DNA from: DASQGA01 sp035535315
GTDB taxonomy: Bacteria > Actinomycetota > Thermoleophilia > Gaiellales > Gaiellaceae
Length of the DNA stretch: 13,244 nt
Direction of reading: 5' to 3'
NCBI GenBank assembly: GCA_035535315.1
Contig: DATLQD010000064.1
Span: forward strand, 1 to 13,244
Of this stretch, positions 1-7,568 are shown piece by piece. A model generated the notes under the pieces. It made no database searches. It was not told where the DNA came from and saw nothing but the letters and a program-made list of their open reading frames with translations. Each line of letters starts with the position of its first letter. The stretch's first letter is position 1. The translations under genes were made by a program, and so were the position numbers.

Positions 1-1
1 G

Positions 2-1264
2 ACGGGGACGAAGAGCGGTAAGACGGGCACCGCCTCGCTGCAGGTGAATGCCGGCGCCGTGCTCGACCACATCGTGATCAGCCCTTCGAGCGCCACGATC
101 ACGGCGGGCGGCTCGCAGGCCTACACCGCCGAGGGCTTCGACGCCTCGAACAACTCGCTCGGTGACGTGACCGCGAGCACCAGCTTCTCGATCTCCCCGA
201 ACGGGTCCTGCACAGGGGCGACCTGTACTGCGACCGCAGCCGGGCCGCACACGGTGACGGGCAACGACGGCGGCAAGACCAGCACCGCCTCGCTGAGCGT
301 GACCGCCGGTTCCTTCGATCACCTCGTGCTCTCGCCGGCTTCGGCGACGATCACGGCGGGCGGCTCGCAGGCCTACACAGCCGAGGGGCGCGACCAGTAC
401 GACAACACGCTCGGCGACATGACCGCGAGCACGATCTTCTCGATCGCCCCGAACGGGTCCTGCACCGGCGCCACCTGCACCGCCTCGGCGGCAGGGGCGC
501 ACACGGTGACGGGGACGAGGAGCGGCAAGAGCGGCACCGCCTCGCTGAGCGTGACCGCAGGCAGCTTGGACCACATCGTGATCAGCCCCGCGACAGCAAC
601 GATCAATGCCGGTGCCTCACAGACCTACACCGCTCAGGGCTTCGACGCGTTCAACAACTCCGCCGGGGACGTGACCGCGTTCACCACGTTCTCGATCGCG
701 CCGGAGGGGTCGTGCCTCGGGAACCTGTGCACCGCAAACGTAGGCGGCCCGCACACCGTGACCGGCAACGACGGTGGCAAGACCAGCACCGCCTCGCTCA
801 GTGTGAGCTTCGTGAGTAATTCGGGTTTCGAAACCGACCTGTCTGGATGGAACACCTCCGGCTCGGGAACGGGAGTCACGCTCACCAGGGTCGCCGGTGG
901 ACACACAGGCGGTTGGGCGGCCAAGGTCACGAATGCGGGAACGACGAACGGGACCTGCCTCCTCAACGACTCGCCCAACTGGGTGGCCACGACGTCGTCC
1001 ACCACATACACCGGGAGCCTGTGGGTCCGCGCGGACACGCCCGGCAAGCCGCTCAAGCTGCGGTTCCGTGAGTACGTCGGCTCGACGCTAGTCGCCACCA
1101 CGACGGGGCAGGTCACGCTGACGACGTCGTGGCAGCAGGTGACGGTCGTTCACACGGTCACGTCTCCCGGCTCGACACTCGACTTCAACGCATACCTCGC
1201 GAGTGCGGACGCGCCTCCCGGCGCCTGCTTCTACGCGGACGATGCGGCCATCTACCGCGGTTGA
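2..1264 (+). CDS. Surface protein with tandem Ig-like repeats and C-terminal carbohydrate-binding-like domain (5' partial)
   Basis: The reading frame is open to the left edge, so this is the last 420 residues of a larger protein; the internal GTG at 44 is not its real start. It holds the tail of one Ig-like repeat, then three complete repeats of about 84 residues, each beginning [LF]DH[IL]V[IL]SP and ending TASLSV. Each full repeat has a close cysteine pair (GSCxGxxC), compatible with a short disulfide loop. From about residue 271 (base 812) the fold changes to a beta-rich domain opening SNSGFETDLSGWN and ending FYADDAAIYRG, which resembles CBM4/9-type carbohydrate-binding modules. The composition (Thr, Ser, Gly, Ala rich, no membrane segment) fits an exported surface or extracellular protein. 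Position upstream of the Wzy/Wzx pair suggests a role on the cell surface or in holding the polysaccharide; this is inferred. The N-terminal part, including any catalytic domain or signal peptide, is outside the window. Confidence 0.85.
   Translation, partial: TGTKSGKTGTASLQVNAGAVLDHIVISPSSATITAGGSQAYTAEGFDASNNSLGDVTASTSFSISPNGSCTGATCTATAAGPHTVTGNDGGKTSTASLSVTAGSFDHLVLSPASATITAGGSQAYTAEGRDQYDNTLGDMTASTIFSIAPNGSCTGATCTASAAGAHTVTGTRSGKSGTASLSVTAGSLDHIVISPATATINAGASQTYTAQGFDAFNNSAGDVTAFTTFSIAPEGSCLGNLCTANVGGPHTVTGNDGGKTSTASLSVSFVSNSGFETDLSGWNTSGSGTGVTLTRVAGGHTGGWAAKVTNAGTTNGTCLLNDSPNWVATTSSTTYTGSLWVRADTPGKPLKLRFREYVGSTLVATTTGQVTLTTSWQQVTVVHTVTSPGSTLDFNAYLASADAPPGACFYADDAAIYRG
62..811 (+). repeat. 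Three tandem 252-bp Ig-like coding repeats
   Basis: Repeats run 62-313, 314-565 and 566-811. The first two are exactly 252 bp, and the third is a few codons short before the next domain begins. Copies share long near-identical DNA blocks, for example the stretch encoding ITAGGSQAYTAEG at about 99 and again 252 bp later. Copies 1 and 3 share GFDA.NNS and GNDGGKTSTASLSV, while copy 2 carries GRDQYDNT and GTRSGKSGTASL. The partial copy before base 62 ends GTKSGKTGTASL, like copy 2. The pattern suggests growth by unequal recombination. Confidence 0.9.
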
Positions 1265-1349
1265 GCGAGAGAGCGGGCCCGATGCGAGCTGACCAGCGCC
1301 GCACCAGCGGATCCGGAGAAGCCGACCCGAGCTTCGGGATACGGCCGTA

Positions 1350-2654
1350 ATGATCGACACGTTAGCGACCCGGTCGAGCACGACGGCCGTCCGCGTCGCC
1401 TTGGGCGAGTTCAGAGCGTTGGCCGGGGAGCGTGCCGCCGTCGGGGCGACTGCGGCAGCCATCGCGATGTCGCCGCTGCTTGTACCGCACGGCCTGTCCA
1501 ACCTTGCGCCCGCCGACGCGTTCATCACGCTGGCGCTGGCGACTTCCCTCCTTTGGGTCGGGATGAGCGGCCATCGGCTGCGCTTCCCTTACGGGATCGC
1601 CATGGCCCTCTTCATGGTGGGCGGCGCCCTCGGGGCCCTCGCGGGCCCGGTCCCGGAATCGGGAATCATCGCGTTTCTCCAGGACTTCATCCTGCTCGTC
1701 TGGTGCTGGGCAGTCGCCAATCTCTGTTCGTCGTCCGAACGGCTGCGGACGCTCCTGGCCGCATGGGTCTACAGCTCGATCGTCTGGGCCGTCCTGCTCT
1801 TCGTGGGTCTCGCGGTCGGCTCCTCGGTCTTGACCGGGCAGACGACCAGTGAGGGCAGCAGAACCGCGCTGACTTTCGGCGACCCCAGCTTCTCCGCGAA
1901 TTACTACTTCGTCTCGATCATGATCATCTGGGCAACGGGGCGGCCTCGCCATTTCGGAGCGCGCATTGCGGCCTACGCCCTCTTGATCGCAGCCCTCCTC
2001 TCGGCCGGGTCGAACAGTGGAATCGTCTCGCTCGCGGTCGGGACGATGGTCGCCGTGGTGGCGGGCGTCTATCGCCGGCGTGGCGGTGTGGCCGCCGTAA
2101 CGGCACTCGCGTTTGTCCTGTTGGCGGCATTCCTTCTCTCCGCGAAGGTCAGCCTGCAAGGAATCCAGGAGGCAGCCCACGAGAGCCGGTACGGCTTCAT
2201 TCGAGACGGGGTGGGGCGGAGCGACGCCAGCGAGGGACAGCGAGCGACGCTCCTTGCGGAAAGCATCCGCCTCTATGAAACGGGAGGGCCGCTGGGCCAA
2301 GGCCCGGTGTCGACCAAGACCCGCCTCGACCACGACATGGCGCCGTTCGTGAAAGAGGCACACGACGATTACCTCGCGGCGCTCCTCGAGCGCGGTCCGC
2401 TCGGCTTCATCGGTCTGCTCCTGCTCGTCTCGGCTCTCCTCGCGAAAGGGATCTCGATCGTCCGGACGCCGCTTTCGCGCGGGTACGAGACAGTTGTCCT
2501 CCATCCACACGCTCTGCTCGCTGCGGTCATCGGAAGCCTCGTCTCCTTCACGGTCTACGAGCTGCTCCACCTCCGGCACCTCTGGGTGCTCTTCGCCTTC
2601 GTTGCCGCCATCTACCTTTGGGGGAGGGAGTCACGCGCAGGCCAGGCGCCCTGA
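1350..2654 (+). CDS. O-antigen ligase/polymerase family membrane protein (Wzy-like)
   Basis: A 434-residue polytopic membrane protein with about ten hydrophobic segments and one long polar loop (about residues 266-340) between late segments, the layout of Wzy polymerases and WaaL ligases. Visible family-like features are the block around residues 171-186 (RTALTFGDPSFSANYY, compare R...FGDPN in the Wzy_C group) and KEAHDDYLAALLERG at about 335-349, containing His338 in the position of the conserved H.(D/N)..L motif. It would join repeat units or transfer a finished polymer on the outer face of the membrane. ATG at 1350 was chosen; no good Shine-Dalgarno is seen, and a small inverted repeat (1326-1338) lies just before it. 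The gap to the upstream gene is 85 bases, and the next gene overlaps its 3' end. Polymerase versus ligase cannot be settled from sequence alone. Confidence 0.85.
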   Translation: MIDTLATRSSTTAVRVALGEFRALAGERAAVGATAAAIAMSPLLVPHGLSNLAPADAFITLALATSLLWVGMSGHRLRFPYGIAMALFMVGGALGALAGPVPESGIIAFLQDFILLVWCWAVANLCSSSERLRTLLAAWVYSSIVWAVLLFVGLAVGSSVLTGQTTSEGSRTALTFGDPSFSANYYFVSIMIIWATGRPRHFGARIAAYALLIAALLSAGSNSGIVSLAVGTMVAVVAGVYRRRGGVAAVTALAFVLLAAFLLSAKVSLQGIQEAAHESRYGFIRDGVGRSDASEGQRATLLAESIRLYETGGPLGQGPVSTKTRLDHDMAPFVKEAHDDYLAALLERGPLGFIGLLLLVSALLAKGISIVRTPLSRGYETVVLHPHALLAAVIGSLVSFTVYELLHLRHLWVLFAFVAAIYLWGRESRAGQAP

Positions 2655-3955
2655 GGGAACGCTACGGCGCCCTCAGGGAACGCTACGGCGCCCTGATCGG
2701 CAATATCGCGGCGCGGATCGCATCGCTGGGCTCTCTCCTCGTGGCGACGCTGCTCGTGGCTCGAGACGGAGGGCCGGCGGTGGTCGGCGTCTACGCTCTT
2801 CTTCGCGTCCTTCCCAGCCTGCTCGGTATGGTCGTCTCCGCAGGCCTTCCGGGCGCGGTTGCCTACTTCCTGGCCGGCAGCCACCGTAACGACCGGCAGC
2901 TCCCGCTGACCGTTGTCGCGATGGCGCTCGGCGGCGGCGTAGCGGGGGCGGGCCTGTGGGCGGCTGCCACGCCGTTGCTTGGCCCGCTCTTCTTTCCGGA
3001 CCTTTCGCTCCTGCTCGTCCTCTTGGCCGCGGGCTCCGTCGTGACTCGCGTGCTCGTGGTGACGGCCAAGTCCTGCTGTCAGGGGAGCGACGACCTCGCC
3101 GGTGCGAACCGGGTGATCTTCCTGGAGGAGTTCATGTTCCTGCCGGTTTATGGCCTGCTCTGGCTCGCGGGCCTAGGAGGCTATGCGATCATCGTAGCCG
3201 GGCTGCAACTCGCGGACCTGGCCACGTCCACGGTGGGCTGGACGCGACTGACGAGAAGAGGATTCTTCCGGAACGCAGCCCGCCCCTCGCGCGAGCTCGC
3301 CCGACGCATCGCAGGCTACGGAATGCGAGCCCAGGTCGGCGGGATCATCACCCAGCTGAACCTCCGGCTCGACTTCGTCATCCTCGGCCTCCTGGCGGGG
3401 CCGGCGGTGCTCGGCATCTACGCGATCGCGTCAAAGTTCGCCGAGCTCGTCAAGATCGTCGGGATGGCGCTCAGCTACGTCCTCTATCCGCGCTTCACCA
3501 AGGACGGCCCGGCGAACGCGGTTATTAGGGCGCGGCGGCTGCTACCGAAGGCCGGTCTCCTGACCGCGGGCCTGATCGCCCCGCTCTGGATCGCGGCGGG
3601 CTTCGTGATCCCGGCCTTCTATGGATCCGCCTTCGAGCCTGCCGTCCTGCCGGCGCGGATCATCCTCCTCGGCCTCGTCCTCGAGGGCGTCGGTGGAGTC
3701 ATCACCGGATTCCTCTACGGCGTCGGTCGCCCGGGGCTCAACTCGTGGGCGATGGCTGTCGGGCTCGTCGGGACACTGTTGCTCGATCTGCTGCTCATTC
3801 CGCCGTTCGGCGCAACTGGAGCCGCGTCCGCCTCGGCCGTCGCCTACCTCGCGAGCGCGCTCGCGCTTGTCTGGTTCTACTGGCGGCTCTCCCGGTCCCG
3901 CTCGGCCCCAGCCTGGGAGGATCGACTCGTCGAGGCTGGCGATCAGCGGGGCTGA
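2618..3955 (+). CDS. Polysaccharide flippase (Wzx/MOP superfamily)
   Basis: A 445-residue membrane protein with about twelve hydrophobic segments spread over its length, a long N-terminal half plus C-terminal half as in Wzx/MATE-like exporters, and the characteristic mid-protein stretch YGMRAQVGGIITQLNLRLDF followed by LGIYAIASKFAELV. Members move lipid-linked oligosaccharide across the cytoplasmic membrane. The TTG start at 2618 is the only common start codon before the first membrane segment, giving a 37-base overlap with the Wzy-like gene; it lacks an upstream Shine-Dalgarno. A GGGGGAGGGAG stretch lies just after the TTG, so a non-canonical CTG at 2651 or 2693 cannot be excluded. The N-terminal tail contains a recent duplication of the seven-codon unit ALRERYG. 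The pairing with a Wzy-like gene points to Wzx/Wzy-dependent assembly. It ends 18 bases from a convergent gene. Confidence 0.85.
   Translation: MGEGVTRRPGALRERYGALRERYGALIGNIAARIASLGSLLVATLLVARDGGPAVVGVYALLRVLPSLLGMVVSAGLPGAVAYFLAGSHRNDRQLPLTVVAMALGGGVAGAGLWAAATPLLGPLFFPDLSLLLVLLAAGSVVTRVLVVTAKSCCQGSDDLAGANRVIFLEEFMFLPVYGLLWLAGLGGYAIIVAGLQLADLATSTVGWTRLTRRGFFRNAARPSRELARRIAGYGMRAQVGGIITQLNLRLDFVILGLLAGPAVLGIYAIASKFAELVKIVGMALSYVLYPRFTKDGPANAVIRARRLLPKAGLLTAGLIAPLWIAAGFVIPAFYGSAFEPAVLPARIILLGLVLEGVGGVITGFLYGVGRPGLNSWAMAVGLVGTLLLDLLLIPPFGATGAASASAVAYLASALALVWFYWRLSRSRSAPAWEDRLVEAGDQRG
2645..2696 (+). repeat. 21-bp tandem duplication across the Wzy stop and the Wzx N-terminus
   Basis: Copy 1 is 2645-2665, copy 2 is 2666-2686, and a 10-base third partial copy is 2687-2696. 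Copies 1 and 2 differ by one base (G at 2653, C at 2674). In the flippase frame the unit adds seven residues (ALRERYG) per copy without a frameshift. In the upstream gene the TGA stop falls inside copy 1. Confidence 0.95.
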
Positions 3956-3973
3956 ACGCCGCCTGCATTCGGC

Positions 3974-5872
3974 CTACTTGATCGTCCAGCTGCGCCGAGC
4001 GGGCGTCGCGTCGACGCGTCCGAACACCGTCGCGCGGACACGGAAGACGTGGAAGCGGCGGGCCAGCGCCGTGTAGCGCTTCGGTGAGGCGCACCGGCGC
4101 CAGGGGCGCCGGTCGAGCTTGCACTGGAACGTCGAGCCCGGGATCGACGTGACGAAGCGAAAGGTCGCCTTCCGGCTCGTCTTGACGCGGCGCGGTCCGG
4201 CCGTGATCGCCGTGTTGGGCCGGGCCCCTCTGTTGTACAGGCGCAGGACGCGAAGGAGTCTCGGCCGGCTCGTGAGGTCGTTGCCTTGCCATGTCCACGC
4301 GAAGGCCATGTAGCCGCGCTGCTTCGAGAGGGCCCACTGCGTGAGCATGCGGCCCTCCTCTGCCGGCGTCGGCCAGCGCCAATTGCTGTCGTTGAACACC
4401 TGCGCGACGCCCCAGTAGGAAAGCCCGGCTGCGTTGGCGGCTGCGATCACCTGCCTGATCCAGGAATACTTGCAGGCCTCGCCCGGCCGGCAGGGGTACG
4501 GGTCGAGCCCGATGTAGTCGGCGGCTCCTTTCCAGAGCGGGATCTGGGCAAGACTCACGCCTTCCGAGTTCATGTCGGCCACCATGACCGTGAACTTGCT
4601 CGGGTTGAGCGAGTGGATGAGACCCGAGCGCGCTTTGTGATCCGCGACGGCGTTTGCGCACGCGTTGGGATCAGGCTCGTCGGAGAAGAAGTAGCCCGCC
4701 ACCTTTGGATCCCCGATCGCGCTCGTCACCTCGGTCGTGACGTCCGCGTCCGACATCTCCCAACCACACGTCTGGTTGTCGTAGTCGCCGAGCCACACGA
4801 GGCCCTTCGTTCCGGCCGGCAGGGCATCGGCGGTGCTCTTGGAGCCGGCGTCGAGCAGGTTCCAGCCGTTCGCCGCGGCGCCGGCCTGGTCCGAGCCCGA
4901 GTTGTAGATGTAGCGGTACCGGGGCGCCGGCTTGCTCGACGTCCCGGCTGCCGGAGCCGGCGACGCGCCCGAGCACGTGTTCGAACCGGAATCGGTGAAC
5001 GTCCCGCCCGCGACAGGCACGAACCTCCAGTCGTAGGAGCCGGAATGGAGGGTCAGCTTGAGGACGCCGAAGGTGCTGTCGTTCTGAACCTGGCTGTTCG
5101 CGATCGCAGAGCCGCTCGTGTAGTGGCTGACGCCCCCCGTGCCGACGACGAACTCACGAATCCCTTTCGCGTCAGCCTGCCCGTTCGGGTTCTGGCGCGC
5201 AAAGCGCTCGTAGTTGTGGACGTGGCCGTTGAGGACAATGTCGGCCCCGGCCGCGTAGAGGTCGCGCCAGAAGGGGTCGAAGTCGGAATTCGAGAAGTGC
5301 TCCGTTCCCGACGTGAAGCGCGGCTCGTGCCAATACGCAAGCACGCAGGCTTTCGGGTGAGCGGCGAGATCGGCCTTGAGCCACGCCTCCTGCGGGGAGC
5401 CGGCCGAAACGTCGATTTCGCCGTTGAGCGCGATCAGGTGCCAGGTGCCGAGGTTGTAGGAGTAGTAGGTCGCGGGCGCTCGCGCGCCGAAGTAGCTGAA
5501 GTACCCGTCTCCGTTGGTCGTGTGGTAGTCGTGGTTTCCCGGCACTGGGCTCGTAATCGACTTGCTGCGGCCCCAGTTTGGGCCGTAGAACGAGTTGTAC
5601 TGGCCGACCGTGCCGTCCTCGTAGGCGTTGTCGCCGAGCGGCAGCACCCGCGTCGGCGCGATCTGATCGATGAGCGCCGCCGTCGGCCCGCAGTCGGTTC
5701 CCGAGCCGCAGATGTCGCCGGCGGCGACGACGACCGGATCCGTAGCAGCGGCGACCTCCGGGCCCGCGACGGCTTCCATCCCCGCGACCCGCCCGTTCGA
5801 CGGGGCCGCTCCGAGGAGAAGGATCAGAGGGAGGAAGGCAGCGAGGGCGAGCCGGTATGTGCGCGTGCTCAC
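3974..5872 (-). CDS. Secreted metallophosphatase fused to a glycosidase-like barrel and an Ig-like module
   Basis: A 632-residue exported protein in three parts. After a signal peptide (hydrophobic core about residues 8-22) comes a calcineurin-type metallophosphatase (about 46-290) with the full metal motif set: GD at 52-53, GDNxY at 80-84, GNHD at 112-115, His182, and GHVH at 216-219. A Ser/Pro/Ala linker (about 301-316) leads to a second domain (about 317-547) with WLGDYDNQTC, FFSDEPD, GLDPYPC, YWGVAQVF and MAFAW, which looks like a TIM-barrel glycosidase. The last 80 residues are an Ig-like module typical of Thermoleophilia surface proteins. The second domain is homologous to the adjacent lipoprotein, with four cysteines (369, 405, 461, 467) in matching places. 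GTG at 5872 has GAGG 9-10 bases upstream. A candidate promoter lies upstream, so it may be transcribed separately from the operon. Substrate unknown; phosphate release or polysaccharide trimming outside the cell is inferred. Confidence 0.85.
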   Translation of the reverse strand: MSTRTYRLALAAFLPLILLLGAAPSNGRVAGMEAVAGPEVAAATDPVVVAAGDICGSGTDCGPTAALIDQIAPTRVLPLGDNAYEDGTVGQYNSFYGPNWGRSKSITSPVPGNHDYHTTNGDGYFSYFGARAPATYYSYNLGTWHLIALNGEIDVSAGSPQEAWLKADLAAHPKACVLAYWHEPRFTSGTEHFSNSDFDPFWRDLYAAGADIVLNGHVHNYERFARQNPNGQADAKGIREFVVGTGGVSHYTSGSAIANSQVQNDSTFGVLKLTLHSGSYDWRFVPVAGGTFTDSGSNTCSGASPAPAAGTSSKPAPRYRYIYNSGSDQAGAAANGWNLLDAGSKSTADALPAGTKGLVWLGDYDNQTCGWEMSDADVTTEVTSAIGDPKVAGYFFSDEPDPNACANAVADHKARSGLIHSLNPSKFTVMVADMNSEGVSLAQIPLWKGAADYIGLDPYPCRPGEACKYSWIRQVIAAANAAGLSYWGVAQVFNDSNWRWPTPAEEGRMLTQWALSKQRGYMAFAWTWQGNDLTSRPRLLRVLRLYNRGARPNTAITAGPRRVKTSRKATFRFVTSIPGSTFQCKLDRRPWRRCASPKRYTALARRFHVFRVRATVFGRVDATPARRSWTIK

Positions 5873-5947
5873 CCGCTATTGCCTCAGCTTCCCGATGCAT
5901 TCGGGGGATCGCAGGAGGGTCATGTCAGCCGTACGCCAGGGAGCACG

Positions 5948-5977
5948 AGTATAGGCCATCCGCCGCGCCGGTCGGAA
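5948..5977 (-). promoter_or_regulatory. Candidate promoter for the secreted metallophosphatase gene
   Basis: On the minus strand a TATACT box (5953-5948, five of six to the sigma-70-type -10) follows TTCCGA (5977-5972, weak -35) with an 18-base spacer. It starts directly after the stop codon of the lipoprotein gene and lies about 75 bases before the GTG at 5872. A small inverted repeat (CCCGA/TCGGG, 5891-5905) lies in the would-be leader. The -10 is good, the -35 poor. Confidence 0.4.
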
Positions 5978-5979
5978 GC

Positions 5980-6804
5980 TCAACGCGCGTTCTCCTCGGC
6001 AAGCTGCTGTCGCAGCTCCGGGTCGTTCGCCAGCCAGAGCGAACGCATGCCGTCCGGGTGGCGCCAGGCGAACACGAGGTAGCCCTCCATCTTCGTCGCC
6101 CGCCAGTGCATGAACTGGCGGTGCAGCTCGTCGGAAGTCGGCAGCTTGTACCAGTCGTCGCCGAACGCCTGGATGACGCCCCAGTAGCGGACGCCGAGGT
6201 GTTCGGCCTCGGCCGCCTGCACGTCGATCTTCGTATAGTCGCAGCCGCCCTCGATGCTGCACGGATAGACGTCCAAGCCGAGCACGTCCACCGTGTGGGC
6301 GAAGAGCGCGAACTGGTCGATCTTGTACGTGACCAGAAACGTCGGCGGCCCCGGGTCGATCGACTTGACCAGGTCCGAGCGAGCCTTCATCTGGGCGGGC
6401 GCCCCTGGGCACTTGGCCGCATCGGGCTCGTCGTCGATGAAGTAGGCGCCCACCCCCGGACTGTCGGCGATGGCCGAGACGTGCTTCCGGATCCAGGCGT
6501 CGTTCTCCCTGAACGAGCAGGACACGTTCGAGTAGCCGCCAAGCCAAACGAAGCCTCTGAGGTCTCGCGCCGCAAGCTCGTCGAAGTCGTCGAAAACGTC
6601 GCTGTCGATGAAGTTGAAGCCGAGGCGCGCCTCATCGTCGAACCCCGTGGCCGAGGAGTCGCGGTCGTAGATCCCTCGGACGGCATACCCTGGGGCTGCC
6701 CTCGTGGTCACCGCCGGGGACTCGTCCGAGTGGCTGGCCGACGCACAACCCGTTGCTGCGACGAGCGTCGTCGAGACCATCACTGCGATCAGCAGTCGCC
6801 GCAT
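5980..6804 (-). CDS. Lipoprotein with glycosidase-like barrel domain
   Basis: A 274-residue protein from the ATG at 6804. This start is preferred over a longer form reaching 6879 because it begins at a lipoprotein signal (MRRLLIAVMVSTTLVAATGC, lipobox ATGC, lipidated Cys20) and leaves a 17-base gap to the upstream gene instead of a 58-base overlap. The mature domain (about 40-270) matches the middle domain of the neighbouring 632-residue protein: FVWLGGYSNVSC / FIDDEPD / GLDVYPC / YWGVIQAF / YLVFAW. Cys96, Cys132, Cys182 and Cys188 and the acidic Glu126 and Asp178 have counterparts there. The fold reads as a (beta/alpha)8 glycosidase-like barrel, but no named family is recognised and activity is unproven. 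As the fourth gene of the operon it would be anchored on the outer face of the membrane, where it could bind or cut the exported glycan. Confidence 0.8.
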   Translation of the reverse strand: MRRLLIAVMVSTTLVAATGCASASHSDESPAVTTRAAPGYAVRGIYDRDSSATGFDDEARLGFNFIDSDVFDDFDELAARDLRGFVWLGGYSNVSCSFRENDAWIRKHVSAIADSPGVGAYFIDDEPDAAKCPGAPAQMKARSDLVKSIDPGPPTFLVTYKIDQFALFAHTVDVLGLDVYPCSIEGGCDYTKIDVQAAEAEHLGVRYWGVIQAFGDDWYKLPTSDELHRQFMHWRATKMEGYLVFAWRHPDGMRSLWLANDPELRQQLAEENAR

Positions 6805-6821
6805 CTTCAGGTCGCCGCTTG

Positions 6822-7568
6822 TCACCAGAGACGGCGGCCGGTGGCGTGGAAGCGCCGGACTGCCTCGCGGTCGGGCCACGAGTAGTACGAGCCCATGCTG
6901 AGATCGAGGGGCGCCCGGGAGGCGGTGGCGTTCTCGATGTCTTCCAGGACGTCGAGCAGCAACTCCGCGGCGATCGCCTTCGATCGGCCCAGGAACTCGT
7001 CGAGCGTCTCACCAGGACGAATCTCGAAAGTCCGCTGCCCACAGAGCTCGCCGGCGTCGATGTCTTCGTTGACGAAGAAGATGGAGACGCCCGCCTGCTT
7101 CTCGTCGTTCGCGAGCATCCAGAAGCTCGGCATCATCCCGCGGTACTCGGGGAGAAGCGCACCGTGCACGTTGAGACACCCGCGCGCAGGCAGGTCGATC
7201 AAAGGCCTCGCGAAGATCTGCGGGCAGCTGATCGAAACGATCAGCTCGGTTCCCATCGCCCGCAGCCGATCGAGGAAAGCGGAGTCGTTAACGTCACGAA
7301 TCGGCTCGCATGGGACATCGTGCTGCGCGCACACTGTCGCAATCGACCGTCTCCGCACCTTGGCGCCAAGCGTCCTGGTAGTGAGCGACCAGGTGGCCCG
7401 GAATCCGAAGGTTCGGAAGTAGCGCCAGGCGGCTTGAAGCGCCGTCTGGTTCTTATACAGCGGTGGTACGACGAAAACCGTCGAGGAATCGCTGTGCGCT
7501 GCGAGGACGCGTTCGAAGAGCGACGGAAGGTAGATGGGGTCGTCGGTCGTCAGGAAGACGATGTTCAT
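6822..7568 (-). CDS. Formyltransferase-family protein, probable sugar N-formyltransferase
   Basis: A 248-residue protein of the N10-formyltetrahydrofolate-dependent formyltransferase fold. The catalytic signature is intact: CLNVHGALLPEYRG with Asn133 and His135, and DIDAGEL with Asp171, the N-H-D triad of Fmt, ArnA and sugar N-formyltransferases. The C-terminal stretch SYYSWPDREAVRRF is also family-like. It is shorter than methionyl-tRNA formyltransferase (about 310 residues) and lacks an obvious tRNA-binding C-terminal domain. With its sugar-gene neighbours this favours an amino-sugar substrate. The ATG at 7568 overlaps the upstream TGA as ATGA, so translation is coupled to the deacetylase; an in-frame GTG at 7580 is less likely. 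It is cytoplasmic (no signal peptide). The exact nucleotide sugar cannot be read from the sequence; a role on a lipid-linked sugar or other amine is the alternative. Confidence 0.82.
   Translation of the reverse strand: MNIVFLTTDDPIYLPSLFERVLAAHSDSSTVFVVPPLYKNQTALQAAWRYFRTFGFRATWSLTTRTLGAKVRRRSIATVCAQHDVPCEPIRDVNDSAFLDRLRAMGTELIVSISCPQIFARPLIDLPARGCLNVHGALLPEYRGMMPSFWMLANDEKQAGVSIFFVNEDIDAGELCGQRTFEIRPGETLDEFLGRSKAIAAELLLDVLEDIENATASRAPLDLSMGSYYSWPDREAVRRFHATGRRLW

Noticed and set aside
1362..2579. A 405-codon minus-strand frame.
   Set aside because: Antisense shadow of the Wzy-like membrane protein; its product is almost all charged residues without domains.
4286..6082. A 598-codon open frame on the plus strand.
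   Set aside because: It is antisense to the metallophosphatase fusion, whose domains and motifs are clear. The frame is Arg/Val-rich with no recognisable motif, a usual shadow in GC-rich DNA.
6805..6879. A longer N-terminus for the lipoprotein starting at 6879.
   Set aside because: It would bury the lipoprotein signal behind 25 Arg/Pro-rich residues and overlap the formyltransferase gene by 58 bases; the ATG at 6804 is better.
6822..7568. Methionyl-tRNA formyltransferase as the identity of the formyltransferase gene.
   Set aside because: The protein is about 60 residues shorter than typical Fmt, lacks its C-terminal tRNA-binding domain, and is coupled to a sugar deacetylase gene, not to def or rsmB.
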